This document shows, in pieces, positions 1 to 8,404 of a DNA stretch of 38,938 nucleotides. The first letter of the stretch is position 1. Every line of letters begins with the position of its first letter. Position numbers and translations under genes: made by a program. Under the pieces are notes generated by a model. The model did not search any database. It saw only the letters and a program-made list of their open reading frames with translations, and was not told where the DNA came from. The DNA comes from Caryophanales bacterium UBA2289. GTDB taxonomy: Bacteria; Bacillota_I; Bacilli_A; Izemoplasmatales; Hujiaoplasmataceae. Location of the stretch: NCBI GenBank assembly GCA_002345505.1, contig DDWJ01000040.1:43280-82217 (forward strand), given 5' to 3'.

Positions 1-1223
1 TTCATGATATCAGTATCATCAATTAGAAGTTCGCAAGTCTTTAAATTATACAGTCTTAACAATAAGTCAACTAATGTTGTTTTACCCGATCCTGTTCTAC
101 CGATAATTCCTACTGTTTGACCCTTTTCAATTACAAAATTGATATTTTTTAGAACATCTTTATCGGTCTTTGGATATCTAAATGCTAAATTATTAAAAGT
201 AATTTTTCCTTCAATCTTCTCAACATTTACTACTTCCCTATCATCATGTATCTCAATATCAGCATCTAAAAACGCCGAAACTCTATCAAGCGACGCTTTA
301 GCTTGAGCGCGCATATTAATTAATCTACCAATAGCCATCATCGGCCAAATCAAAGTTCCAAAATAGGCGATATATCTTGTTAAATCCCCAATTGAAAACA
401 CATCATCTGTACTAATAGTTTTATATACCAAATAAGCCCCTACACCAAGCATTGTAACTCTAATAATGTTAATAAACATTTCAACGGCAATGTGTAAAAA
501 TGTCGATGCTTTGATGTAAGAAACGTTCTTTTCTTGATTTCTCTTATTAATCTTTGCAAAAGCTCGCATTTCTCTTACTTCATTTACGAAAGCTTTAATA
601 ACAGAAATTCCGTAAAAGTTTTCTTGAGTAAAATCACTTAAGTCTTCAAAAGCCTGTTGACGGGCTTTAAACTTCTTTCCGGTAATCTTAGATATATATG
701 TTGCCATTATCGCAATCAAAGCTAAAGGGATTGCCGCAAAATAGGTAATTGTTCTATCTAACATAAACATTCTGTAAAATGCCAGACTACCTAAAATAAT
801 GATATCAAATAACATTAAAAGCCCTGGACCAAATGCCATTCTGATTGCATTCAAGTCATTGATAAACAATGCCATTAATCCGCCAGACTTTTTTTCTGAA
901 TAGTATGTTTGACTTAGTTTCTCCGCATGAGCGAACATTTTATTTCGCAAATCAAAGTCAATACGCCAAGATGTACCAAAGATAAAAATACGCCATAAAA
1001 ATCTACCAGCCACAATAATTAAGCCGTAGATTACAATGTCTTTAATAAATACAACAACATCTTCCTTAGCTAGAGTTTCTAATTCCAAGCCATCAATGAT
1101 TGTTCCGATGATATTAGGGATTTCTAATTGGACGAAATCCACTACTACCAAAGCGGCTAAACCAATGAGGAATAATATTCCATATTTTAAATAGTATTTG
1201 TTTATGTGTTTGCCAAATAACAT
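1..1223 (-). CDS. ABC exporter, fused permease and ATPase (C-terminus beyond window)
   Basis: The reading frame runs from an ATG at 1221-1223, preceded by GGAGGAG, leftward off the window edge, giving about 407 residues. The first roughly 300 residues carry several hydrophobic segments typical of a type IV ABC exporter transmembrane domain. The nucleotide-binding domain begins near residue 330, with an A-loop region (FRYPKTD) and a Walker A motif GRTGSGKTTL. The Q-loop, signature, Walker B and H-loop would lie beyond position 1. By family it should export a drug, lipid or peptide as a dimer, and many relatives (YheI/YheH, MdlA/B type) are heterodimers with an adjacent partner, which cannot be seen here. 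It lies 55 bases downstream of degV on the same strand, separated by a hairpin. Substrate is unknown. Confidence 0.9.
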   Translation of the reverse strand, partial: MLFGKHINKYYLKYGILFLIGLAALVVVDFVQLEIPNIIGTIIDGLELETLAKEDVVVFIKDIVIYGLIIVAGRFLWRIFIFGTSWRIDFDLRNKMFAHAEKLSQTYYSEKKSGGLMALFINDLNAIRMAFGPGLLMLFDIIILGSLAFYRMFMLDRTITYFAAIPLALIAIMATYISKITGKKFKARQQAFEDLSDFTQENFYGISVIKAFVNEVREMRAFAKINKRNQEKNVSYIKASTFLHIAVEMFINIIRVTMLGVGAYLVYKTISTDDVFSIGDLTRYIAYFGTLIWPMMAIGRLINMRAQAKASLDRVSAFLDADIEIHDDREVVNVEKIEGKITFNNLAFRYPKTDKDVLKNINFVIEKGQTVGIIGRTGSGKTTLVDLLLRLYNLKTCELLIDDTDIM

Positions 1224-1244
1224 TATGTCTCCTCCAAAATCCTT

Positions 1245-1276
1245 CAAAAAATAAACTTCTTATCGAAGGATAAGAA
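1245..1276 (-). terminator. Rho-independent terminator after degV
   Basis: On the minus strand TTCTTATC-cttc-GATAAGAA (arms 1269-1276 and 1257-1264) forms an 8-bp hairpin just past the degV stop, followed by GTTTATTTTTT. It separates degV from the ABC exporter, which has its own strong Shine-Dalgarno. Confidence 0.65.
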
Positions 1277-1278
1277 AT

Positions 1279-2127
1279 TTACTTCAAAATATATAAAACC
1301 CCAATTGTTCCTTTTCCACAGTGACTAGAAATTACACATCCTGCCGGTGTTTCATAGAGATTTTTTATATTGATTTCATCATTTATTCTTGTTTTTATAT
1401 ATTCGCTAGATATATCCGCTAATGAATGAGTTATCATCATGAACTCATCATCAATTTCATCTTTTTCTTGAAAGACTTCATTAAGCATCAAATCAATACC
1501 GTTTTTGATTGTTCCTCTTCCTTTTTTACCGACGGCCATTACGCCATCTCTAACTTTAATAATTGGTTTTATTCTTAACATTCCACCAAATAAGGCAGAT
1601 AATGCATTAAGTCTTCCACCTTTATATAAATACTCCAAAGTATCAATAACAAACTGTGATCTTACTTTTGGGACAATTTTCTCAACTTCTTCTTTAATTT
1701 CCTTTGCAGACAAACCTTGTTCAGCCATTCTAGCTGCTTTTAAAACTAAAAGTCCAGTTCCTGATGAGAGGTTTAAAGAATCAACTAAATAGATATCATC
1801 ACTCTCTAAAGTCTGTTTAGCTACATTAGCACTTGTAAAAGTTGCGGAAAACTTAGAACCAATACCCATATAAATTATTTCACAACCTAAATCAAGATAC
1901 TTTTGAAAAACTTCCACAAAAGCTCCCGGTGACGGTGCTGCAGTTTTTGGTAGAACTTTTTTTGATGAAACTAGCTCGTACATTTGTTCTACGTTTAAAT
2001 TAACTCCATCTAAATAAGAATCTTCATTGAAATTGACATACAAAGGGACAATTTCAATATCGTTTTTTAAAATAAGTTCTTTCGATAAATCGCAGGTACT
2101 ATCCGAAATAATTTTTACTTTTTTCAT
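1279..2127 (-). CDS. DegV family fatty-acid-binding protein
   Basis: DegV proteins bind a fatty acid between two domains; in several Firmicutes they act as FakB, presenting the fatty acid to the kinase FakA. The sequence opens with the family signature KVKIISDSTCDLS, carries TAAPSPGAF near residue 63, and in the C-terminal half has DTLEYLYKGGRLN and ISSHCGKGTIGV, all characteristic of DegV. The length of about 282 residues is normal. The open frame extends upstream to a GTG at 2136, but that GTG is part of the Shine-Dalgarno (AGAGGTGG), so I place the start at the ATG at 2127. No fakA is visible in the window. The ligand cannot be predicted from sequence. Confidence 0.92.
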   Translation of the reverse strand: MKKVKIISDSTCDLSKELILKNDIEIVPLYVNFNEDSYLDGVNLNVEQMYELVSSKKVLPKTAAPSPGAFVEVFQKYLDLGCEIIYMGIGSKFSATFTSANVAKQTLESDDIYLVDSLNLSSGTGLLVLKAARMAEQGLSAKEIKEEVEKIVPKVRSQFVIDTLEYLYKGGRLNALSALFGGMLRIKPIIKVRDGVMAVGKKGRGTIKNGIDLMLNEVFQEKDEIDDEFMMITHSLADISSEYIKTRINDEINIKNLYETPAGCVISSHCGKGTIGVLYILK

Positions 2128-2145
2128 CTTTTCCACCTCTTAAAA

Positions 2146-2174
2146 ATTATAACCAAAATTAGTTGATTTGTAAA
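2146..2174 (-). promoter_or_regulatory. degV promoter
   Basis: On the minus strand TTTACA (2169-2174) and TATAAT (2146-2151) are separated by 17 bases. The -35 lies inside a small inverted repeat, ATTTGT-aa-ACAAAT (about 2166-2179), which could be an operator but is too AT-rich to insist on. Confidence 0.7.
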
Positions 2175-2198
2175 CAAATTTTAAAATTAAAATCACTG

Positions 2199-2226
2199 TT
2201 TAAAACTCATTCTAAAATGATATAAT
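2199..2226 (+). promoter_or_regulatory. Fumarase operon promoter
   Basis: TTTAAA (2199-2204), 16-base spacer, then TATAAT (2221-2226), with a TGA just upstream giving an extended -10. A GAGGTGGGA Shine-Dalgarno precedes the ATG at 2247. It diverges from the degV promoter. Confidence 0.7.
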
Positions 2227-2246
2227 AGTAAATATGAGGTGGGAAG

Positions 2247-3119
2247 ATGTATAAAGTAGAAAGAAAAGATGTTATCGAAAACGTAAAAAGAATGATGTTA
2301 TACTCTGTACAGACCTTGCATAAGGAAGTTATCGATGCCTTTGAAAAAGCAAGCGATGAAGAGAATAATCCTCTAGCCAAAAGCATTCTTGATAAAATTT
2401 TAGAAAATCACGAAATCGCCAATTCTAAAGATATTCCTCTATGCCAAGATACCGGTATAGTAGTATGCTTTTTAGAAATTGGTCGTGAATTAGTCTTTGA
2501 TTATGACTTAGAAGAAGCTATCAATGTAGGAGTATCTCAAGCTTATATTGACGGATATTTAAGAAAATCAATTGTTAGACATCCATTAAATAGAATCAAC
2601 ACTATGGATAATACTCCAGCAGTAATTCATCACCAGTTTATTCCAGGTAATAAGTTAATTATTCATATCGCTCCAAAAGGTGGCGGTAGTGAAAATATGT
2701 CAACCTTAAGAATGTTATCTCCTTCTGAAGGAAGAGACGGTGTAATAAACTTTGTATTAGAAACAATTAAAAATGCCGGTGGTAGAGCTTGCCCTCCGTT
2801 AATTGTTGGTGTGGGTATCGGTGGTAATTTTGAAAAGTGTGCTTGGTTAGCTAAAAAAGCTATTCTTCGTCCCCTTGATGATATTACCGAAAATGAAATT
2901 GATCGCAACCTAGAAATTGAACTTATGGATAAAATCAACAAACTTGATGTTGGACCAATGGGTTTAGGTGGGAATACGACTTGTATCGGAGTTAAAGTAA
3001 ACTCCTATCCATGCCACATTGCATCACTACCGGTTGCAGTTAACTTACAATGCCATAGTGCAAGAAAAGATGAGGTGATTCTCGTTGGAAAAGAAATTAA
3101 CAACACCAATAACCGATGA
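2247..3119 (+). CDS. fumA: Class I fumarate hydratase, alpha subunit (iron-sulfur)
   Basis: This is the larger subunit of an oxygen-sensitive [4Fe-4S] hydro-lyase that interconverts fumarate and malate. The 290-residue sequence has the class I landmarks in order: PLCQDTG (Cys66), APKGGGSENMS (about 142-152), ACPPLIVGVGIGG (Cys182) and SLPVAVNLQCHSAR (Cys269). These three cysteines are the likely cluster ligands by family comparison. It ends in TGA and overlaps the beta subunit by 35 bases, so the pair is surely co-translated. L(+)-tartrate dehydratase has the same two-subunit layout and cannot be fully excluded, but fumarase is the commoner role. No other citric-acid-cycle gene is in the window. 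Confidence 0.88.
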   Translation: MYKVERKDVIENVKRMMLYSVQTLHKEVIDAFEKASDEENNPLAKSILDKILENHEIANSKDIPLCQDTGIVVCFLEIGRELVFDYDLEEAINVGVSQAYIDGYLRKSIVRHPLNRINTMDNTPAVIHHQFIPGNKLIIHIAPKGGGSENMSTLRMLSPSEGRDGVINFVLETIKNAGGRACPPLIVGVGIGGNFEKCAWLAKKAILRPLDDITENEIDRNLEIELMDKINKLDVGPMGLGGNTTCIGVKVNSYPCHIASLPVAVNLQCHSARKDEVILVGKEINNTNNR

Positions 3120-3606
3120 TCAAATCAAAGATTTAAAAATCGGTGATGAAGTATTAATAACCGGTTATATCTTCACAGCTAGAGACGCAGCTCACAAACT
3201 AATGGTTGAAGCCATTCAAAATAACGAAGAACTTCCTTTTGATATAAAGAACCAAATCATATATTATGTTGGCCCAACCCCTGCAAAACCCAATCAAGTT
3301 ATCGGTTCTTGCGGACCTACTTCAGCTTATAGGATGGATAAATATAGTCCATACCTAATGGAGAAAGGCTTAAAAGTAATGATTGGCAAAGGCGATCGTA
3401 CGATTGAGTTTAATGATGTGGTAAAGAAATATAAAGGAATGTATCTCTTGGCTATCGGCGGTATTGGCGCTAAACTGTCACAATGTGTAGTTGAAAATGA
3501 ATTAATCGCTTATCCAGAATTACAATCAGAAGCAATCAGAAAACTTAAAGTTATTGATTTCCCCGCGATAGTCGCAATTGATTGTAACGGCAATTCAATC
3601 TATTAA
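3085..3606 (+). CDS. fumB: Class I fumarate hydratase, beta subunit
   Basis: This 173-residue protein matches the C-terminal swivelling domain of class I fumarases and forms the active enzyme with the preceding alpha subunit. Typical motifs are LKIGDEVLITGYIFTARDAAHK near the N-terminus, GSCGPTSAYRMD in the middle and IGGIGAKLS later. The start is a TTG inside the end of the alpha gene, eight bases after a GAGGTG Shine-Dalgarno; no in-frame ATG lies near it, and starting later would lose the conserved N-terminal strand. In single-chain fumarases the two parts are fused, so the overlap suggests tight one-to-one production. The symbol follows subunit convention and is not a claim of orthology to E. 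coli FumB. Confidence 0.86.
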   Translation: MEKKLTTPITDDQIKDLKIGDEVLITGYIFTARDAAHKLMVEAIQNNEELPFDIKNQIIYYVGPTPAKPNQVIGSCGPTSAYRMDKYSPYLMEKGLKVMIGKGDRTIEFNDVVKKYKGMYLLAIGGIGAKLSQCVVENELIAYPELQSEAIRKLKVIDFPAIVAIDCNGNSIY

Positions 3607-3612
3607 AAACTA

Positions 3613-3638
3613 AAGGCTTATCTCTAAGCCTTTTTTTT
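3613..3638 (+). terminator. Fumarase operon terminator
   Basis: AAGGCTTA-tctc-TAAGCCTT is a perfect 8-bp hairpin followed by a run of T, six bases after the beta-subunit stop. Confidence 0.9.
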
Positions 3639-3641
3639 CGC

Positions 3642-3670
3642 AAAAAAAGTGGCTTTTTTTGAAAGCCACT
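3642..3670 (-). terminator. hpf terminator
   Basis: On the minus strand AGTGGCTTT and AAAGCCACT pair, followed by seven T. It faces the fumarase terminator, so the two convergent units each have their own stop signal. Confidence 0.88.
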
Positions 3671-3679
3671 TAAATTTAT

Positions 3680-4216
3680 TTATTCGGTTTCGATAAGTCC
3701 GTATTTTCCATCATCTCTTAAATACAAAATTGAAGTTTCTTTATCCTCGTTCTTGTAAATGAAGAAGTCATGCCCTAATAATTCCATTTGCGTCAAAGCT
3801 TCTTCGAGTGATAAAATTTCCAAAGTAATTCTTTTTTTCTTAACAGGAGATATTAATTCTTTTTCTAATTCGTCTAAGTCAAAATCATCAGAGGCAAACG
3901 TGTCTCTTAACCCTACTTTTTCTTGTAAAGACCGGTTCATCTTGTGTTTGTTCTTCCTTAATTGTGCTTCCAACTTATCCACTGCCTTATCTATCGCAGC
4001 GTATAAATCGCGGTCTGATACTTCAGCTCTTAGAGTCAAGAACTTGATTGGAATCGTAATTTCTACCTTGGTACCATCGCGATAAATCTTACAAACTACA
4101 TAAGCTTCTAATTCTTCAGTAAAGATTTTATCAATCTTATGAAGTTTCTTCTCAATGTAGTTTCTAATCGCATCGGTAATCACAAATCCTGATTTGCCAA
4201 CAATATCTAGTTTCAT
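3680..4216 (-). CDS. hpf: Ribosome hibernation promoting factor, long form
   Basis: Long HPF binds the 30S decoding region through its N-terminal domain and joins two ribosomes into an inactive 100S dimer through its C-terminal domain, preserving ribosomes in slow growth. At 178 residues it has both parts. The N-terminal S30AE/YfiA-like domain (about 1-100) contains KSGFVITDAIRNYIEKKLHK and the basic DKLEAQLRKNKHK. The C-terminal dimerisation domain (about 120-178) contains LSLEEALTQMELLGHDFF and ends near YGLIE. The start follows a strong AAAGGAG. The promoter is overlapped by an 11-bp inverted repeat (4245-4290). As usual in Firmicutes, comF genes lie directly upstream. Confidence 0.95.
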   Translation of the reverse strand: MKLDIVGKSGFVITDAIRNYIEKKLHKIDKIFTEELEAYVVCKIYRDGTKVEITIPIKFLTLRAEVSDRDLYAAIDKAVDKLEAQLRKNKHKMNRSLQEKVGLRDTFASDDFDLDELEKELISPVKKKRITLEILSLEEALTQMELLGHDFFIYKNEDKETSILYLRDDGKYGLIETE

Positions 4217-4244
4217 AAAATCACTCCTTTTTTTATTTATTTGA

Positions 4245-4290
4245 CCACCTTTATTATAGCACTGATAAATTGTTAAGTAAATAAAGGTGG
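4245..4290. promoter_or_regulatory. hpf promoter overlapped by an 11-bp inverted repeat
   Basis: The minus-strand extended -10 TGC-TATAAT is at 4253-4261; the -35 is weak. Arms CCACCTTTATT (4245-4255) and AATAAAGGTGG (4280-4290) are perfect inverted repeats flanking the core promoter, with 24 bases between. A transcript starting from this -10 would contain only one arm, so the symmetry is more likely read as DNA (operator) than as RNA. On the plus strand the repeat is followed by six T, so it could also stop antisense transcripts. Confidence 0.55.
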
Positions 4291-4295
4291 CTTTT

Positions 4296-4685
4296 TTATT
4301 CTAAAAATTTCCAATTCATAATATCTAGGTATTGAAGAGAGAAGAAACAAATTCTTTTAAACGGACTTATTAAAGGCCAGTAATCAGCCATTTCCTTTAT
4401 CAAAAAGTCATCTATCATTAAAAATAACTCATATTTTTCAAAGTCTTTTTTTAGTTGTTTGTAAATGATCTTTAGATTTCGCTCTAAATAGTTTCTTTGA
4501 ACTAGATTCAAAGGTAAATCATACAAATAAATATAGCAAATTTCGCCTCCATCTATCGGAATAAATTCTTTGTTAGTTTCTGCTTTGTATTTATGTTCGC
4601 ATGAGGGGCATATTTCAGGAAAATAAAACAAGAATGAAAAACTATTATTAGTGTTAAAGTGTCCTTCACATATTTTACATTTCAT
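4296..4685 (-). CDS. comFC: Short ComFC-like protein, zinc-ribbon part only
   Basis: The gene follows comFA with an ATGA overlap (4682-4685), the usual place of comFC. The 129-residue product starts with two CxxC pairs (KCKICEG and CPSC, about residues 3-6 and 27-30) and has a YLYDLPLN stretch resembling the segment that precedes the phosphoribosyltransferase core of ComFC. It is about 100 residues shorter than usual and shows no VDDxxTTG-type phosphoribosyltransferase loop. No downstream frame carries the missing part, since hpf lies 79 bases on. ComFC normally partners ComFA in pulling single-stranded DNA into the cell; here only the metal-binding part seems to remain, or the rest has diverged beyond recognition. 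Confidence 0.55.
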   Translation of the reverse strand: MKCKICEGHFNTNNSFSFLFYFPEICPSCEHKYKAETNKEFIPIDGGEICYIYLYDLPLNLVQRNYLERNLKIIYKQLKKDFEKYELFLMIDDFLIKEMADYWPLISPFKRICFFSLQYLDIMNWKFLE

Positions 4686-5905
4686 TTCTTTTTATTGAAC
4701 TCCACAATTTTTCTTCTTGCTTTTACCATTGCATCACTTTTCTCTCTTGAAAAAAATAACACAATTGCTTCATCTCCACTTCTGCCAACTCTACCGGCGA
4801 TTTGAATTAGCGTTGCTTCATTATAAACCTTATTTGCCGCTTCGATAACTATTACATTTACATTATGAAAAGTTACGCCACGCTCAAGGATTGTGGTAGA
4901 AATAAGAACTTTAAATTTACCTCTTTCAAAATCTTTTAAAACGGATGCTTTATATTTTGTTTCACTAGTAATCAAATCACAGCTAATATTAAGTCCAGTT
5001 AAATACTCTTTAAAAACCTTCCCCATTTTAATAGAAGGTAAATAAACTATCATACTTTTAGTAGTCTCATTCAAGGATTTGATAGTTTTTATAATCCGAA
5101 TGTCCTCATAACTATCAGCTTGAACAAATATCGGTATAGCCAAATCTTGATTATGAAATCTTCTTGGAATCATATGAAATGCCAAGTAATTTTTTTCTAT
5201 TAACTTTTTATATTTAAAACTAACCGTTGCACTCATGTAAATAAACAGTGATTTTTCATTAGTAGATTTCTTTACAAGCCTTTCTAAAAAAAGATTGTCT
5301 ACAAAGGGAAAAGCATCTACTTCATCTATTATCATTAAATCAAACTCTTGATAGAATCTAATCAATTGCTGCGGTGTAAGAACAATCAAATCAAATGCTT
5401 CATCAAAACGAACCCCTCCATATAAAGAACATACTTTAGTATATGGTAAATATGACTGAATTCTTAAAGCTACTTGCTTAATTATTTCTACTCTGGGAAT
5501 GACAAACGCTATTCTATTACCTTTATTTAAAGCTTCTACTATTACTTCTAACACCATTTCTGTCTTTCCAGCCCCACATACTGCCTGCAAAAAAGAATCC
5601 TTACCATTAGAATAATTCTCAACCAAAAAGTTACTTCCAGTTTTTTGAAGATAACTCAAATCAAAACCAAGATTCAGCTCATGCTTTTTTTGACTTGTTT
5701 TTCTAATTCTTCTAATTAAATACATTGAACTATTAACTTCCTTATACAAAAAGCAATCCAAGCAATATTCAACTCCTCGAAAATCTTTTTTGGTATTATA
5801 ACCATCACAGCGATTACAATGACCTTTATCTACTGCTTTAATACCAAAATCATAAAAATAATTGCTAATTCTTTCAATCATACCATCACCGAAAAAATAA
5901 TACAT
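4682..5905 (-). CDS. comFA: ComFA-type DNA helicase/translocase
   Basis: ComFA is a DEAD-box-like ATPase that helps draw transforming single-stranded DNA through the membrane. The N-terminus has the family's four-cysteine zinc finger (Cys30, Cys33, Cys48, Cys51). Walker A is GAGKT at 111-115, preceded by the ComFA-like QAVC. Motif II is IIDEVDAF (near 195), then SATVS, and motif VI is QIAGRVGRSGD near the C-terminus. The 407-residue length is slightly short but complete. Neither ATG (residue 1 or residue 9) has a clear Shine-Dalgarno, so the start is uncertain by eight residues. Its presence suggests natural competence or a relic of it; no other com gene is in view. Confidence 0.87.
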   Translation of the reverse strand: MYYFFGDGMIERISNYFYDFGIKAVDKGHCNRCDGYNTKKDFRGVEYCLDCFLYKEVNSSMYLIRRIRKTSQKKHELNLGFDLSYLQKTGSNFLVENYSNGKDSFLQAVCGAGKTEMVLEVIVEALNKGNRIAFVIPRVEIIKQVALRIQSYLPYTKVCSLYGGVRFDEAFDLIVLTPQQLIRFYQEFDLMIIDEVDAFPFVDNLFLERLVKKSTNEKSLFIYMSATVSFKYKKLIEKNYLAFHMIPRRFHNQDLAIPIFVQADSYEDIRIIKTIKSLNETTKSMIVYLPSIKMGKVFKEYLTGLNISCDLITSETKYKASVLKDFERGKFKVLISTTILERGVTFHNVNVIVIEAANKVYNEATLIQIAGRVGRSGDEAIVLFFSREKSDAMVKARRKIVEFNKKK

Positions 5906-5918
5906 TAAACTGATAATA

Positions 5919-5936
5919 TTTCTTTAAATAAAGAAA
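5919..5936. repeat. Inverted repeat upstream of comFA
   Basis: TTTCTTTA-aa-TAAAGAAA has perfect 8-bp arms, 14 bases before the comFA start and beside a TATTAT that may be its -10 (minus strand). It may be an operator; it does not match the ComK box spacing. Confidence 0.4.
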
Positions 5937-5964
5937 AAAAATAATCCTCAAAATGAGGATTATT
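5934..5964 (-). terminator. leuS terminator
   Basis: On the minus strand AATAATCCTC-atttt-GAGGATTATT (arms 5955-5964 and 5940-5949) is a 10-bp hairpin followed by a T run. It includes the leuS stop codon and separates leuS from comFA. Confidence 0.9.
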
Positions 5965-8383
5965 TAACAACTATATTAACTAATTTATTTGGTACAACAA
6001 TTATTTTTACAACTTCTTTTCCATCTATGAATGCTTGAATCTTCTCTCTACCTAAAGCGATATTTTTCAACTTCTCTTCATTTAGATTATTCTCAACAAC
6101 CATTTTGTCTCTTAGTTTGCCATTGACAGAAATAATCAAGTCGATTTCATCTTTAACAAGTTTAGATTCATCATATTCAGGATATGTTTCAAAAACTAAT
6201 AAAGTTTCATGTCCAAGCATCGACCATAACTCTTCAGTGATGTGAGGAGCAATTGGATTAAGCATTGTCAACAAGACTTCATAATCAGATCTCGTGACTT
6301 TTTCTTGCTTATTATATTCATTCACTAAACTCATCAACTTAGCTATAGCTGTATTGAATTTCAGGTTTTCTAAATCATCTCCAACGCCCATAATAGTCTC
6401 ATGAATAACTCTTTCCAAATCTTTTGAATATCCAACTTCATCAGTTACATTTGGAAACATTCGCCAGATCTTATCCAAGAATCTTCTCGCACCCTTAACT
6501 CCAGAATCATTCCAAGGAGTACTCATTTCATAATCACTGATAAACAAAACAAAAGTTCTTAATGTATCAGCGCCATACTCATTTATAATCTCCATAGGGT
6601 TAACAATGTTACCTCTAGATTTAGACATTTTCTCATTATCTGACCCAAGAATTAAACCTTGAGCGGTACGTTTTTTATATGGTTCTTTATGAACTACTAC
6701 GCCAATATCATAAAGGAATTGATTCCAAAATCTAGAGTAGATTAAATGTCTAGTAACATGTTCCATACCGCCGTTATACCAATCTACTTGACCCCAATAA
6801 TTCATCTTTTCCTTTGAAGCTAATTCTTTGTCATTATGAGGATCCATATATCTTAAGAAATACCAACTGCTACCAGCCCATTGAGGCATTGTGTCAGTTT
6901 CTCTTCGTGCTTCTTTACCACATTTTGGACAACTGCATTTTGTAAAACTATCAATATTCGCAAGCGGTGATTCACCAGTATCGGTTGGGATAAATTTTTC
7001 CACCATTGGTAAAGTCACAGGAAGGTCTTCATAAGGTACTGGTACAATTCCGCAATCATCACAGTAAACAATTGGAATCGGTTCACCCCAGTATCTTTGA
7101 CGATTGAATGCCCAATCTTTCATTCGGTATTGAATAGCTTCTTCACCAATATTTTTTTCATTCAAGATTGAAATGATTTTCTCTTTAGCCTTTTCAACAC
7201 TTAAACCATCAATCAAAGGACTATTTACTAAAACACCTTGTTCCGTATCCGTGTATGCTTCTTTACTTATGTCTCCACCTTTTATTACTTCGACTATTTC
7301 CAAGCCGTATTTTTGAGCGAACTCATAATCTCTTGTGTCATGAGCAGGTACCGCCATGATAGCTCCTGTTCCATAAGTAATCATGACATAGTCAGAAATA
7401 AATACTGGTATCTCTTTATTAGTTATCGGATTAATTGCTTTAATTCCTTTGATTTCTACTCCGGTTTTATCTTTAGCTAATTCAATTCTCTCAAACTCAG
7501 TTTTCATTAGAGCTTGCTCTTGATACGCTTTAATTTCATCAAGATTTTCAATTTTATCTTTTAAATGCTCAATCGCATGATGTTCAGGGGCAATAACCAT
7601 GAAAGTCGCTCCATAAATGGTATCTGGTCTTGTTGTGAAAACTCTCAAAGTCTCTTCTTCATTAGCTATCTTGAAATTGATGTAAGCTCCACTTGATCGG
7701 CCAATCCATTTTTCTTGTTCCATCCTAATTCTTGAATTAGATTCTAATTCGTCTAATCCATTAAGCAACTTTTCGGCGTAATCAGTTATCTTTAAAAACC
7801 AAACATCTTTTTCCATTTGAACAACATCATTATCACAACGGTCGCATTTACCCCCTTGTGATTCTTCATTAGATAAAACCACTTTACAACTTGGACAGAA
7901 GTTAACATACGTTTTGCTTTTATAAACTAATCCATGTTCATAAAGTTTCAAGAAAATCCATTGGGTCCATTTATAATATTTTGGATCAGTAGTATCAACC
8001 ATTCTTGTAAAATCGAAGGAAAAACCAGCAGATTTCAATTGATTGATGAAAGTTTTAATGTTTCTGTCAGTAATAATTCTTGGATGGATTTGATTTTGAA
8101 TAGCGTAATTTTCTGTCGGCAATCCAAAAGCATCAAAACCAATCGGAAACAATACGTTCTTGCCTTCCATTCTTCTTTTTCTTGATATAACATCCAAAGA
8201 AAGATAAGCTCTAATATGGCCAATATGCATACCCGCTCCACTTGGATATGGGAATTCCACAAGACTATAGTACTTCTCTTTTTCAGAATAATCATTAGCA
8301 TTAAAGTATCGGTTAGAATACCAGATATCTTGCCATTTTTTTTCAATTTTCTTTTCATCAAAACTAGGTATAAACTCGCTCAT
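5960..8383 (-). CDS. leuS: Leucyl-tRNA synthetase
   Basis: This class I synthetase charges tRNA-Leu with leucine in the cytoplasm. The catalytic HIGH motif is at 53-56 (PSGAGMHIGH) and KMSKS at 585-589. Between them lie zinc-type cysteines (CPSCKVVLSNEESQ and CDRCD), the CP1 editing domain with TTRPDTIYGATF and GTGAIMAVPAHDTRD, and the WYNGGMEH catalytic segment. The C-terminus has the anticodon-binding helices and a small terminal domain. At 807 residues it is full length for the bacterial form. Expression is set by a leucine T-box in the 260-base leader. It is a monocistronic unit, with its own promoter and terminator. Confidence 0.98.
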   Translation of the reverse strand: MSEFIPSFDEKKIEKKWQDIWYSNRYFNANDYSEKEKYYSLVEFPYPSGAGMHIGHIRAYLSLDVISRKRRMEGKNVLFPIGFDAFGLPTENYAIQNQIHPRIITDRNIKTFINQLKSAGFSFDFTRMVDTTDPKYYKWTQWIFLKLYEHGLVYKSKTYVNFCPSCKVVLSNEESQGGKCDRCDNDVVQMEKDVWFLKITDYAEKLLNGLDELESNSRIRMEQEKWIGRSSGAYINFKIANEEETLRVFTTRPDTIYGATFMVIAPEHHAIEHLKDKIENLDEIKAYQEQALMKTEFERIELAKDKTGVEIKGIKAINPITNKEIPVFISDYVMITYGTGAIMAVPAHDTRDYEFAQKYGLEIVEVIKGGDISKEAYTDTEQGVLVNSPLIDGLSVEKAKEKIISILNEKNIGEEAIQYRMKDWAFNRQRYWGEPIPIVYCDDCGIVPVPYEDLPVTLPMVEKFIPTDTGESPLANIDSFTKCSCPKCGKEARRETDTMPQWAGSSWYFLRYMDPHNDKELASKEKMNYWGQVDWYNGGMEHVTRHLIYSRFWNQFLYDIGVVVHKEPYKKRTAQGLILGSDNEKMSKSRGNIVNPMEIINEYGADTLRTFVLFISDYEMSTPWNDSGVKGARRFLDKIWRMFPNVTDEVGYSKDLERVIHETIMGVGDDLENLKFNTAIAKLMSLVNEYNKQEKVTRSDYEVLLTMLNPIAPHITEELWSMLGHETLLVFETYPEYDESKLVKDEIDLIISVNGKLRDKMVVENNLNEEKLKNIALGREKIQAFIDGKEVVKIIVVPNKLVNIVVK

Positions 8384-8404
8384 AAAATCATTCCTTTCTA
8401 AATA

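Noticed and set aside
1505..1792. Antisense open frames such as those at 1505-1792, 2663-2941, 8035-8361, 20105-20344 and 38508-38801
   Set aside because: Each lies fully within a well-supported gene on the other strand or in another frame, has no Shine-Dalgarno, and has an amino-acid make-up typical of shadow translation.
4217..4295. Frameshifted remainder of comFC downstream of its stop
   Set aside because: The 79 bases before hpf hold only the hpf promoter, ribosome-binding site and inverted repeat; no phosphoribosyltransferase motif appears in any frame.
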